Of a DNA stretch of 64,000 nt, positions 1-7,666 are shown piece after piece (positions within the stretch are counted from its first letter, which is position 1; each line of letters opens with the position of its first letter). The notes beneath the pieces are model-generated. The model did not search any database and was not told the origin of the DNA. It worked only from the letters and a program-made list of their open reading frames with translations. The stretch comes from JAAYYY01 sp964579295. GTDB taxonomy: Bacteria; Chloroflexota; Anaerolineae; Promineifilales; Promineifilaceae. The position numbers were made by a program, and so were the translations under genes. The stretch spans positions 1 through 64,000 of the forward strand of contig CAZOGK010000009.1 of NCBI GenBank assembly GCA_964579295.1. The letters are read 5' to 3'.

Positions 1-50
1 GGCAGCTCCAGCCGCCCCGCCGCATAGCCCAACATGATGCCCAGTCTCAT
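1..50 (-). CDS. LLM-class (luciferase-like) F420-dependent oxidoreductase, N-terminal fragment
   Basis: Only the first 16 codons are in the window; the gene runs off the left edge. The peptide begins MRLGIMLGYAAGRLEL, which matches from memory the first beta strand of LLM-class flavin/F420-dependent oxidoreductases (typical start M-R-[IL]-G-I-M-L-G-Y). The minus-strand sequence just upstream carries AGGAGATCACCC before the ATG, a good ribosome-binding site that supports the start. No catalytic region is visible, so the assignment rests on a short motif and could be wrong. Confidence 0.5.
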   Translation of the reverse strand, partial: MRLGIMLGYAAGRLEL

Positions 51-201
51 GGGTGATCTCCTGTGTTGTGGTCAATAGTGGAGATTGTAGCGGGGGTGGG
101 GGATTGGCTCAAAAAGGGTGCGAGATGATGAACAACTGCTCCAATTGATGGTTGAGAGAACACGTGAACCGAGTGGACAGTTTGATAATAGGGCAGATAA
201 T

Positions 202-225
202 GAGAGAATCAACGTTGATTCTCTC
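202..225. repeat. Perfect 24-bp palindrome
   Basis: The arms GAGAGAATCAAC (202-213) and GTTGATTCTCTC (214-225) are exact reverse complements with no spacer. The palindrome lies about 90 bp upstream of the AT-rich cassette at 316-1585. It has no T-tract, so it is more like a dimeric operator or recombination site than a terminator. Apart from this and a TATACT at 283-288, nothing else is recognised between 51 and 315. Confidence 0.6.
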
Positions 226-315
226 GGCCAGAAAAGGGCCTTCTGGTATCCGCTGGCGGCGGTGCATGGCTAAGAACAGCGCTATACTTGTTAAAGCTCA
301 GTTAGCGGTTCTGTC

Positions 316-918
316 GTGGTGAGGGATTCCCTCAAAGTGCTTAAGCTAATCGTTGATTCTGGACTCCTTCCGCTTGTCATAGCCTTCCTTGGGGCAATAG
401 TCTCCATTCTTGGAGTCTACCTGACTTCGTGGCTCACGATCAGGAGAGTCCGGCTTGAGGCTGCACTTGACCGTCAGGAACGCATGGAGCAGGAAAGAAT
501 AAAATTCATGTTAATACAGCTGTCGGAGTTTTACGACCCAATATTCTCGCTACTTTCTGTAAACCAACAGATATTTGGGAGCATTGGTCCGAATTCCAGC
601 CTTCGACGCGACGAGACTTTTCCCGAAGAAGAAGCTCCAGCCCTGTGGAATGAACTCGTAGACACTGTCATAACTCCAAATAACTCAAGGATATGTAATC
701 TCATTGAAACGAAGCTGCACTTAATGAGTATTGAGGACAACATTTATCCGTATCTTGAGTTCGCTACGCACGCCCACGCCTATGAAGTCTTCAGAAGGAA
801 CCCCTATGAAGCATATAGCCTGTTTCAGTTCCCTGAGGATTTTGCAAAGCACGTCGAGATTCAGCGGAGTAAGGTTAGGAGCAAAATCGCGGAACTGATG
901 AAGGATAGGACCGCTTAG
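316..918 (+). CDS. Hypothetical membrane-anchored protein, AT-rich cassette gene 1
   Basis: Product of 200 aa, not recognised as a named family. Residues about 14-42 form one hydrophobic transmembrane segment near the N terminus. A charged, probably helical stretch (RRVRLEAALDRQERMEQERI) follows, then a soluble domain with LSEFYDPIFSLL near residues 70-81. The layout suggests a single-pass protein with a cytoplasmic domain. The start is GTG at 316 or 319, and a TATACT at 283-288 could be its -10 box. Base composition is clearly lower in GC than in the genes from 1831 on, and the next two genes follow at +18 nt and with a 17-nt overlap, so the three look like one transferred unit. No enzymatic motif is seen. 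Confidence 0.6.
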   Translation: MVRDSLKVLKLIVDSGLLPLVIAFLGAIVSILGVYLTSWLTIRRVRLEAALDRQERMEQERIKFMLIQLSEFYDPIFSLLSVNQQIFGSIGPNSSLRRDETFPEEEAPALWNELVDTVITPNNSRICNLIETKLHLMSIEDNIYPYLEFATHAHAYEVFRRNPYEAYSLFQFPEDFAKHVEIQRSKVRSKIAELMKDRTA

Positions 919-936
919 GATGATTTCGAGGGAGAC

Positions 937-1257
937 ATGGCACTAATCAACGCGCTAATGGCATTTAAGAACAACGGTTATGTTAGGAACTTCAAAATGA
1001 TAGGACAGCAGAAGGCAACTGCCCGTCTTCGGAATGGTATGACTCTTGTCTTATTTATGGCAGCAGATTATATAGTCGGAGAGACAGCTGTAGAAGAGGC
1101 AATCAGAACGGAGCCGCGGCCTGACTACATTCTATATGATCAGTGGGGCAAGGTCACTGAGGCTGCAAGAGCTGCAGCCAAAAGGGTAGATGTACCCATT
1201 GTACGTTATGGACACTTTTTCCATATCCTCGAGGAATTAGTTGCAGACTCGGAATGA
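937..1257 (+). CDS. Hypothetical small protein, AT-rich cassette gene 2
   Basis: Product of 106 aa, unknown. The sequence suggests a compact alpha/beta domain: basic N-terminal half (KNNGYVRNFKMIGQQKATAR), then strands around LVLFMAADYIVG and PDYILYDQWG, an alanine-rich helix, and PIVRYGHFF near the end. It could be a Rossmann-like or nuclease-like fold, but no diagnostic catalytic set is visible. A purine-rich GGGAGAC lies just before ATG 937. Its 3' end overlaps the next ORF by 17 nt, which supports co-translation. Codon use matches the neighbours on each side and not the GC-rich genes downstream. Confidence 0.55.
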   Translation: MALINALMAFKNNGYVRNFKMIGQQKATARLRNGMTLVLFMAADYIVGETAVEEAIRTEPRPDYILYDQWGKVTEAARAAAKRVDVPIVRYGHFFHILEELVADSE

Positions 1258-1585
1258 ACTAGTTGCATGGTTGGTGAGAAAATTACAGGACGGGCTCGCC
1301 GGTTACCAATACTCAGTCTGGCTGATTGGCTCAATGGTTGCGGATAACAATAAGGTTCCATCCGATTGTGACTTATTAACGGTAACGGAGAGTGACGCCG
1401 TCCAGAAAATGGCACGTATGAGTTGTGATCTCTGCAGTTTGTTTGAAGAGGAATTCGGACTCGAGTTACACCTTACCCGGCTAACATATGAGGAGACTGC
1501 CGAGAGCCAAGAATTTCTGGCAGCCCTGTCAACTGCTGGGATGCAACTTATCTACTCGTCGAGTGAAATAGATCCATTCGTATAG
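1241..1585 (+). CDS. Nucleotidyltransferase-fold protein (MNT/DNA pol beta-like), AT-rich cassette gene 3
   Basis: Product of 114 aa. The segment WLIGSMVADNNKVPSDCDLL fits the minimal-nucleotidyltransferase signature of Gly-Ser followed by a loop and Asp-x-Asp (here SDCDLL). The loop lacks the usual R-G, and the third acidic residue may lie in LELHLTRL. The start is probably TTG 1241, inside the end of the previous gene; the ATG at 1254 is in another frame and stops at once. MNT proteins usually pair with a HEPN partner, but neither neighbour shows the R-x4-6-H motif of HEPN toxins. The role is unknown; a mobile or defence-type module is an inference from composition and gene order. Confidence 0.55.
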   Translation: MQTRNELVAWLVRKLQDGLAGYQYSVWLIGSMVADNNKVPSDCDLLTVTESDAVQKMARMSCDLCSLFEEEFGLELHLTRLTYEETAESQEFLAALSTAGMQLIYSSSEIDPFV

Positions 1586-1830
1586 TCCGGTACCGCGATA
1601 TGTTCACCGCGAATAAAACATACAGGGTTGTCACACACGACAAGGATTCTCGGTTGACTTACGTATACTCTCCATCCCACAGAAATCAATAAGTAGTCAT
1701 CGCATTATTGCGCCGCCCGCTGTCACGCGAGAAGTATCAACGGACTCACCCGACCCCCTGTACGGATTCCCCCACTCTGCTACAATGTTACCCACAACAG
1801 GCCGATGATTCGCGCCGCCAACTAGGAACG

Positions 1831-2796
1831 ATGATGGCCCCTGAAAATCTGACCAATCCCGGCATCCCCTTCGACCTGAGCATGGTGCTGGACAAGCCGA
1901 TTAACCGCAGCGCCGTGGAGCGGCGGGTGGCTACGTTGCCCAAACGCCGCTCGGTTAAGAAGGAATGGCAGGCCGCCTGGCTGCTCAAGGCGATCACCCT
2001 CATGGACCTGACAACGCTCTCCGGCGACGATACGCCCGGCCGGGTGCGCCGCCTGGCGGCCAAAGCCCGGCAGCCGCTGCGCCAGGATCTGGTGGAGGCG
2101 CTGGGCATGGACGGCAAGAAGCTAACTGTCGCCGCCGTCTGCGTCTACCCCAACCGCGTGCGCGACGCGGTGGAGGCGCTGCACGGCACGGGCATTCCTG
2201 TGGCCGCCGTCTCCACCGGCTTCCCCTCCGGCCAGGTGCCGCTGGCGCCGCAGCTGGAAGACACGGAGCGGCTAATCGAGCTGGGCGCTCGCGAAATCGA
2301 CATGGTCATCAGCCGCGACTACGTACACACTGGCAACTGGCCCGCCCTCTATGACGAGGTAAAGGCTTTCCGCCAGGCCTGCGGCAGCGCCGCTCACCTG
2401 AAGACGATTATCGAGACCGGCGAGCTGGGCACGCTCACCAACGTCTACCGCGCCAGCATGGTCTCCATGCAGGCCGGCGCCGACTTCGTCAAGACGTCTA
2501 CCGGCAAGGCCAAGACCAACGCCACCCTGGCCGTCGGGCTGGTGATGATGCGCGCCATCCGCGACTATGACGGGCTGACCGGTTACAAGGTTGGCTTTAA
2601 GGGCGCGGGCGGCATCGGCACGGCCAAAGCCGCGCTCGACTGGCTGATCCTGGCCAAAGAGGAGCTGGGCGACGAGTGGCTCACGCCGGAGCTGTTCCGC
2701 TTTGGCGCCAGCAGCCTGCTGGCAGACATCGAGCGCCAGCTCTGGCACCACGTCTATGGTCGTTACGCCGCCGCCTACTATATGCCCCTGGGCTGA
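1831..2796 (+). CDS. deoC: Deoxyribose-phosphate aldolase
   Basis: Product of 321 aa; DeoC cleaves 2-deoxyribose 5-phosphate to glyceraldehyde 3-phosphate and acetaldehyde in the cytoplasm. The Schiff-base lysine lies in DFVKTSTGK (about Lys221), the second active-site lysine in GYKVGFKGAGGI (about Lys257), and the Asp in AREIDMVI. ATG 1831 is chosen because TAGGA sits just upstream and homology begins after it; the open frame extends back to 1708 without recognisable sequence. A TACAAT at 1781-1786 could be the -10 box. The next gene starts 19 nt after the stop and encodes an aldehyde dehydrogenase, so the acetaldehyde released can be oxidised by the neighbour. Confidence 0.93.
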   Translation: MMAPENLTNPGIPFDLSMVLDKPINRSAVERRVATLPKRRSVKKEWQAAWLLKAITLMDLTTLSGDDTPGRVRRLAAKARQPLRQDLVEALGMDGKKLTVAAVCVYPNRVRDAVEALHGTGIPVAAVSTGFPSGQVPLAPQLEDTERLIELGAREIDMVISRDYVHTGNWPALYDEVKAFRQACGSAAHLKTIIETGELGTLTNVYRASMVSMQAGADFVKTSTGKAKTNATLAVGLVMMRAIRDYDGLTGYKVGFKGAGGIGTAKAALDWLILAKEELGDEWLTPELFRFGASSLLADIERQLWHHVYGRYAAAYYMPLG

Positions 2797-2815
2797 TCAC
2801 TCTCTGGAGGAAGCG

Positions 2816-5248
2816 ATGAACGTAGCCGAGATTTTTGCAACGATGGCCTACGGCCCCGCCCCTGAATCGGACGACGTTGCCCAGACCTGGCTCGACGAGC
2901 ACGGCCGCGATTTCGGCCTCTTTATCGACGGCCAATGGGTCAAGAACGACGAGCGCGCTACCTATCAGGACACCAACCCCGGCGCAGACACCGTTCTGGC
3001 GACCATTGCTGACGCCAGCGCGGACGAGGTGGACGCCGCCTACCGGGCCGCGCGCCAGGCCTTTGCCGGCTGGAGCGCGCGCCCGGCCCATGAGCGTGCC
3101 CGCTACCTCTACGCCATTGCCCGCGCCGTGCAGAAGCACGCCCGCCTCTTCTCCGTGCTGGAATCGCTGGACAACGGCAAGCCGATCCGCGAGAGCCGCG
3201 ACATCGACATCCCCCTTGTCGCCCGCCACTTTTACTACCATGCCGGCTGGGCGGAGCTGATGCCCGTGGAGATGGCCGGCTACCAGCCGCTGGGCGTCGT
3301 CGGCCAGATCATCCCCTGGAACTTCCCCCTGCTTATGCTGGCCTGGAAGATCGCGCCGGCTCTGGCCATGGGCAACACGGTCGTGCTCAAGCCGGCGCCG
3401 GCCACGCCCCTGACCGCCCTCCTCTTTGCCGAGGTGCTGCAGGAAATCGGCCTGCCGCCCGGCGTCGTCAACATCGTCACCGGCGGCGACGACGCGGGTA
3501 AGGCGATTACCGCTCATCCCGGCTTTGACAAGATCGCCTTCACCGGCTCGACCGAAGTGGGCAAGATCATTCGCCGCGCCACGGCCGGCCGCGATGTCAA
3601 GCTGTCGCTGGAGCTGGGCGGCAAGTCGCCTTTCATCGTCTTCGAGAGCGCCGACCAGGACGCCGCCGTCGAGGGGCTGGTCGATGCGATCTGGTTCAAC
3701 CAGGGCGAAGTCTGCTGCGCCGGCTCGCGCCTGCTCGTGCAGGAGAGTATTGCCCAGGCGTTCTACGAGCGCGTTAAGGCGCGTATGGGCACGTTGCGCC
3801 TCGGCGATGCCCTGGACAAGGGTATCGACGTCGGCACCGTGACCGACCGCACTCAGTACGAGCGCATCGCCAACTGGGTCAAACGCGGCGTCGCCGAGGG
3901 CGCCACCATCTACCAGCCCGACTATAGCGTGCCGGAGGATAGCTGCTTCTACCCGCCAACGCTGCTCACCGACGTCGATCCTGCCGACGCCGTGGCCCAG
4001 GAGGAAATCTTCGGGCCCGTGCTCGTCGCCATGACCTTCCGCACGCCGGAGGAAGCCATCGAGCTGGCCAATAATACCCGCTACGGCCTCGCCGCCAGCA
4101 TCTGGAGCGAAAATATCAACCTGGCGCTGGACGTCGCGACCAAAGTCAAGGCGGGCAGCGTCTGGATTAACTCGACCAACCTGTTTGACGCCGCCTCCGG
4201 CTTCGGCGGCTACCGCGAGAGCGGCTTCGGGCGGGAGGGCGGCAGAGAGGGGTTGTTCGAGTACGTGCGCCCGGCGTGGCAGAAGCGCTGGCAACCGGAT
4301 GGTAGTGAAGCAGAGCCGGAATCCGGCGCAAAGTGGGGGGCCTATACGCCCGGGCGCCCGGGCGCGAGTAAGGGGATAAGCCGCGCCGGTAACGGCGATG
4401 GACTGGTGGACCGCACCGCCAAGCTGTATATCGGCGGCAAGCAGGCCCGGCCCGACGGCGACTACAGCTATCCCGTACTGGATCCGCAAGGGAAGCTGGT
4501 CGGTTATGCCGGCGACAGCAACCGCAAGGACGTGCGCAATGCCGTCGAAGCCGCTCACAAAGCCAAAGGCTGGGCCGACCGCACGCCGCACAACCGCGCC
4601 CAGATCCTCTACTACATCGCCGAGAACCTGGCGGCGCGCGCCGGCGACTTCGCCGACCGGCTGCGCCAGATGACCGGCCAGAGCAAGCAGGGGGCGGCCG
4701 GCGAAGTGGAGCTATCTATCTCGCGCCTCTTCGCCTATGCCAGCTATGCCGACAAGTACGGCGGCTCCCTGCAGGAGACCACGCTCTATGGCCTCGCGGT
4801 TGCCCTTACCGAGCCGGTGGGCGTCATCGGCATTGCCTGCCCCGACGAATATCCGCTGCTCGGTTTCGTCTCCCTGCTGGGGCCGGCCATCAGCCGCGGC
4901 AACACCGTCGTCATCGTTCCTTCGCCGCCGCACCCACTGGCCGCCACCGACTTCTACCAGGTGCTGGACACCAGCGATCTGCCGGGCGGGGTCGTCAACA
5001 TCCTCACCGGCAACCGCGACCACCTGACCGCCACCCTGGCCGCCCACGACGACGTCAATGCCGTCTGGTACTTCGGGGATGCTCGCGGCAGCAAACACGT
5101 CGAAGAGCTGTCGGCGAACAATATGAAGCGCACCTGGGTCAGCTACGGCAAGCCGCGCGACTGGACGAGCCTGGAGCAGGGGATGGGCCGCGAGTTTCTG
5201 CGCCACGCGACGGAGATCAAGAACGTCTGGGCGCCGATGGGGGAATGA
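2816..5248 (+). CDS. Two-domain aldehyde dehydrogenase (ALDH16-type)
   Basis: Product of 810 aa with two ALDH domains. The first (about 25-500) is complete: IIPWNFPLLM, FTGSTEVGK, general-base Glu about 266 in LELGGKSP, nucleophile Cys about 300 in GEVCCAGSR, and EEIFGPV. The second (about 535-810) keeps the NAD-binding half (GVIGIACPDEYPLL, RGNTVVIVPS) but ends without a catalytic Cys-containing loop. This length and arrangement match the ALDH16 family, whose vertebrate member is about 800 aa with a non-catalytic second domain. ATG 2816 has GGAGGAAGCG upstream; the open frame back to 2702 lies inside deoC. Pairing with deoC suggests oxidation of acetaldehyde or a related aldehyde. Confidence 0.88.
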   Translation: MNVAEIFATMAYGPAPESDDVAQTWLDEHGRDFGLFIDGQWVKNDERATYQDTNPGADTVLATIADASADEVDAAYRAARQAFAGWSARPAHERARYLYAIARAVQKHARLFSVLESLDNGKPIRESRDIDIPLVARHFYYHAGWAELMPVEMAGYQPLGVVGQIIPWNFPLLMLAWKIAPALAMGNTVVLKPAPATPLTALLFAEVLQEIGLPPGVVNIVTGGDDAGKAITAHPGFDKIAFTGSTEVGKIIRRATAGRDVKLSLELGGKSPFIVFESADQDAAVEGLVDAIWFNQGEVCCAGSRLLVQESIAQAFYERVKARMGTLRLGDALDKGIDVGTVTDRTQYERIANWVKRGVAEGATIYQPDYSVPEDSCFYPPTLLTDVDPADAVAQEEIFGPVLVAMTFRTPEEAIELANNTRYGLAASIWSENINLALDVATKVKAGSVWINSTNLFDAASGFGGYRESGFGREGGREGLFEYVRPAWQKRWQPDGSEAEPESGAKWGAYTPGRPGASKGISRAGNGDGLVDRTAKLYIGGKQARPDGDYSYPVLDPQGKLVGYAGDSNRKDVRNAVEAAHKAKGWADRTPHNRAQILYYIAENLAARAGDFADRLRQMTGQSKQGAAGEVELSISRLFAYASYADKYGGSLQETTLYGLAVALTEPVGVIGIACPDEYPLLGFVSLLGPAISRGNTVVIVPSPPHPLAATDFYQVLDTSDLPGGVVNILTGNRDHLTATLAAHDDVNAVWYFGDARGSKHVEELSANNMKRTWVSYGKPRDWTSLEQGMGREFLRHATEIKNVWAPMGE

Positions 5249-5255
5249 GGCCGCC

Positions 5256-5621
5256 CTAGAAAGCCGGCCGATTCTTGCGGTAGGAGTTCTTGACGGCAAT
5301 CTTGCCATCACGGAAGGTGAACAGGTCGCATCCGTTCACCTCGACGCGCTTGCCATCCTGTCGTGTGCCGGTGAAGGTCCACTCTGAGACGCCACGATTG
5401 CCGGCGGCGAAGTGACGCGCGCCGCCCCAGTGGGCATCCGGGAATTGCTCAAAGACGGCCGCGAAGCCGCCGCGCACAGCTTCCTGCCCTTCATATCGCT
5501 CACCGGTGACGGCATCGCCGGCGGATGCCTCGAAAACACAATCGTCGGTCATCAGCGACATGATCGTTGTGAGATCGTGCCTGTTCCAGGCTTCGGCGTA
5601 CTCATCCAGGAATTGCAGCAT
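5256..5621 (-). CDS. NTF2/SnoaL-like protein
   Basis: Product of 121 aa with the cone-shaped alpha+beta SnoaL-like pattern: an N-terminal helix (FLDEYAEAWNRHDL), then SLMTDDCVFEA, a G-x-E-A-V-R-x-G-F helix, and C-terminal strands ending SEWTFTGT and DLFTFRDGKI. Such proteins are small isomerases, hydrolases or ligand-binding proteins, and sequence alone does not give the substrate. The start at 5621 is chosen over the upstream frame to 5684 because AGAGGATACG precedes it and homology begins there. It is convergent with the ALDH gene, with 7 nt between the stops. Confidence 0.8.
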   Translation of the reverse strand: MLQFLDEYAEAWNRHDLTTIMSLMTDDCVFEASAGDAVTGERYEGQEAVRGGFAAVFEQFPDAHWGGARHFAAGNRGVSEWTFTGTRQDGKRVEVNGCDLFTFRDGKIAVKNSYRKNRPAF

Positions 5622-5666
5622 CGTATCCTCTGCCTTCTGGCTATGTTTTCCGCGCCAATGGGGAAT

Positions 5667-5709
5667 AAAAAAACCGGCCCGCACTCAGGAGATTACCTAA
5701 CGGGCCGGT
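5667..5709 (-). terminator. Rho-independent terminator after tRNA-Glu
   Basis: On the minus strand a 9-bp stem, ACCGGCCCG (5701-5709) with CGGGCCGGT (5673-5681), is followed by a run of seven T residues. It lies 10 nt after the tRNA-Glu 3' end. Confidence 0.9.
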
Positions 5710-5719
5710 GTCTGGCTAA

Positions 5720-5792
5720 TGCCCCCACGGGGATTCGAACCCCGGTTTCCAGCTTGAAAGGCTGGCGTCCTAGTCCCCTAGACGATGAGGGC
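5720..5792 (-). tRNA. trnE: tRNA-Glu (anticodon TTC)
   Basis: The 73-nt minus-strand sequence folds as a cloverleaf. The acceptor GCCCTCA pairs with TGGGGGC with discriminator A, and the anticodon loop CTTTCAA gives anticodon TTC for glutamate. The T arm contains GGTTCGAATCC. CCA is not encoded. A consensus-like promoter (5808-5836) and a terminator (5667-5709) make it a single-gene transcription unit. Confidence 0.97.
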
Positions 5793-5807
5793 GAGACAAT
5801 AGGTGAA

Positions 5808-5836
5808 ATTCTATCACCAGGGGGAAGGCGGGTCAA
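5808..5836 (-). promoter_or_regulatory. Sigma70-type promoter of tRNA-Glu
   Basis: On the minus strand TTGACC (5831-5836) and TAGAAT (5808-5813) are separated by 17 bp. The -10 ends 15 nt before the mature tRNA 5' end. Confidence 0.8.
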
Positions 5837-5907
5837 ACTCTCTGCCGGCCCCTCTAGCAAATGCTTATCTTCTGGCGGCGGTGAGAGCGCCGGCAAACAA
5901 CCGGTTT

Positions 5908-6522
5908 CTAGCTGCTCGAATGCACGTAATGGGGGACCAGGCCCCAATCGTCGAGGCCCCAGTAGATGAGGGCCGCTTTGCCGACGATGTCGCTGCGCGG
6001 CAGGAACGACCAGTCGCGCGAGTCGCTGGAGTTGTTGCGGTTGTCGCCCATGACGAAGTAATGATCGTCGGGCACCACCCAGCTTTGCGCGCCGTAAATG
6101 GGATTGGCTGCCAGGTACGGCTCGGTGAGAGCAACTCCGTTGACGCGCACCACGCCGTTGCCGACCTCGACCTCGTCGCCGGGTAAGCCGATCACCCGTT
6201 TGATATATTCCTTGCTGCGGTCACGCGGGTAGTGGAGCACGACAATATCGCCGCGCTGCGGCTCTCCCAGATAATAGCTGAGCTTATTGATAATCAGGTA
6301 CTCGCCCTCTTCCAGCGTGGGCATCATGCTGTGCCCCTGCACGCGGTAGCGCCCTGTCGCCGTGTTGACGATCCAGAAGATAAACAGCGTGAGCAGCAGC
6401 GTCTCGATGATCTCGCGCACGACGACGCTGGTCGGCGGCGAGAGGCGCTCGGCGTTTACTGGCCGGAGCGGTTGGCTGGTATCGGCAATTCCCTGCTGCC
6501 GTGTTTCCTCTATCGTAGCCAT
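5908..6522 (-). CDS. lepB: Signal peptidase I
   Basis: Product of 204 aa; the membrane serine protease that removes signal peptides from Sec-exported proteins on the outer face of the membrane. A transmembrane segment at about 37-53 (IIETLLLTLFIFWIV) precedes the nucleophile Ser65 in GHSMMPTL. The general-base lysine is Lys108 in YIKRVIGLPGD, and the box-E motif GDNRNNSSDSR is present, so all catalytic elements are intact. The start at 6522 has AGGTGA upstream; the longer frame to 6582 would read through the promoter. Confidence 0.95.
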   Translation of the reverse strand: MATIEETRQQGIADTSQPLRPVNAERLSPPTSVVVREIIETLLLTLFIFWIVNTATGRYRVQGHSMMPTLEEGEYLIINKLSYYLGEPQRGDIVVLHYPRDRSKEYIKRVIGLPGDEVEVGNGVVRVNGVALTEPYLAANPIYGAQSWVVPDDHYFVMGDNRNNSSDSRDWSFLPRSDIVGKAALIYWGLDDWGLVPHYVHSSS

Positions 6523-6541
6523 TGGGTCACCTGTAACGGTC

Positions 6542-6569
6542 ATTATAGTCGAGAACGACTCGACGGCAA
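6542..6569 (-). promoter_or_regulatory. Promoter of lepB
   Basis: On the minus strand TTGCCG (6564-6569) and TATAAT (6542-6547) are spaced by 16 bp, with the -10 box 19 nt before the lepB ATG. The same TTGCCG-16 bp arrangement appears at ruvA. Confidence 0.7.
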
Positions 6570-6657
6570 TAACCCGGTACAAGTATACTAAGCGGCAGTT
6601 CCCGCTGCCGTGTTCCAGGACATTTTGATCGCCACTATTTAACTAACGTTGGAACGG

Positions 6658-7635
6658 ATGATTCTTGTCACAGGCGCCAGCGGCTTTCTGGGGCGCAACC
6701 TGGTACCGCGCCTGCTGCACGCCGGTTACCGGGTACGCATCGCCGCCCGGCCCGGCAGCGACGTGACGCCCCTGCTCGGCCCGGATGTCGAAGTGGCGCC
6801 CATTGCCGACATCAGCGACGAAGCCAGCCTGGCGGCGGCCTGCGCCGGCTGCAGCGCCGTGATCCACGCGGCGGCCCACTTCCGCATGTGGGGGCCGGAG
6901 CTTACTTTCTGGCAGACGAACGTGGGCGGCACGGCCGCCGTGCTGGCGGCGATGGCGGTGGCCGGCGTGCCGCGCTTGCTGCATGTCTCCTCGGTTGTCG
7001 TCGTCGGCCAAGTGGAGCGTGGGCGCCTCGTGGACGAGGAGCATCCCTGCCGGCCGCTGGACGCCTACCAGCGCACCAAGCTGGAAGCGGAGCGGCTGGC
7101 GCTGGCCCACGCGCGCTACCGCGGGCTGGAGGTCGTCGTGGTGCGGCCGGGCGCGCTCTACGGTCCCTGGGGGGAGTACGCTTTTAACCGCCTCTTCTTT
7201 GTCGAGCCCTTGCGCGGCTGGCGTATTCGCGTCAACCGTGGGCGCCATATCACCTTCCCGGCCTATGCCGGCGATGTCGCCGCCGGCATCATCGCCGGGC
7301 TGGAGAAGGGGCGCAGCGGCGAGGTCTACCACCTGAGCGGCGAGTCGCTCACCCACAACGAGGTCAACCACACGATCAGCGACCTCGCCGGCATCAGCCG
7401 CCGGCGCTGGAGCGTGCCGACGCCCGCCGTCCTGGCGCTGGCCCGCGGCTGGACGGCGCTGGCGCGCTTTACGGGCCGCGAGCCGTTTTACCCCATTAAC
7501 CTGGCCCACTACGTCTTCCAGGATTGGAACATCTCCAGCGAGAAAGCGCGCGCCGAATTCGGCTTCGCGCCGCGCCCCTTTGTCGAGGGCGCGCGCGCCA
7601 CGCTACAATGGTACCGGGAGCAGGGCCTGCTATAA
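6658..7635 (+). CDS. NAD(P)-dependent epimerase/dehydratase (extended SDR)
   Basis: Product of 325 aa. The N terminus MILVTGASGFLG carries the extended-SDR Gly-x2-Gly-x2-Gly cofactor motif. The catalytic Tyr/Lys pair is in DAYQRTKLEAE, and the serine strand reads LLHVSSVVVVG. After RPGALYGPWG the C-terminal half is the variable substrate domain. Such enzymes act on nucleotide sugars, flavonoid-like ketones or steroid-like substrates, and nothing here fixes the substrate. ATG 6658 begins the homologous core; TTG 6649 is a possible alternative three codons upstream. The gene is divergent from lepB and 31 nt before nnr. Confidence 0.85.
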   Translation: MILVTGASGFLGRNLVPRLLHAGYRVRIAARPGSDVTPLLGPDVEVAPIADISDEASLAAACAGCSAVIHAAAHFRMWGPELTFWQTNVGGTAAVLAAMAVAGVPRLLHVSSVVVVGQVERGRLVDEEHPCRPLDAYQRTKLEAERLALAHARYRGLEVVVVRPGALYGPWGEYAFNRLFFVEPLRGWRIRVNRGRHITFPAYAGDVAAGIIAGLEKGRSGEVYHLSGESLTHNEVNHTISDLAGISRRRWSVPTPAVLALARGWTALARFTGREPFYPINLAHYVFQDWNISSEKARAEFGFAPRPFVEGARATLQWYREQGLL

Positions 7636-7666
7636 CAGCAGGGCCGCCGCTAGCGAGGATGGCGCG

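Noticed and set aside
316..1585. MNT-HEPN toxin-antitoxin pair
   Set aside because: The nucleotidyltransferase-like protein is present but neither neighbour shows the R-x4-6-H HEPN motif.
2681..4591. 636-aa minus-strand open frame
   Set aside because: It is the antisense shadow of the ALDH16-type gene, with low-complexity Arg/Gly/Ala content and no domain; the plus-strand frame has full catalytic motifs.
5412..5969. 185-aa plus-strand open frame
   Set aside because: It crosses the NTF2-like gene, the terminator and the tRNA-Glu on the other strand.
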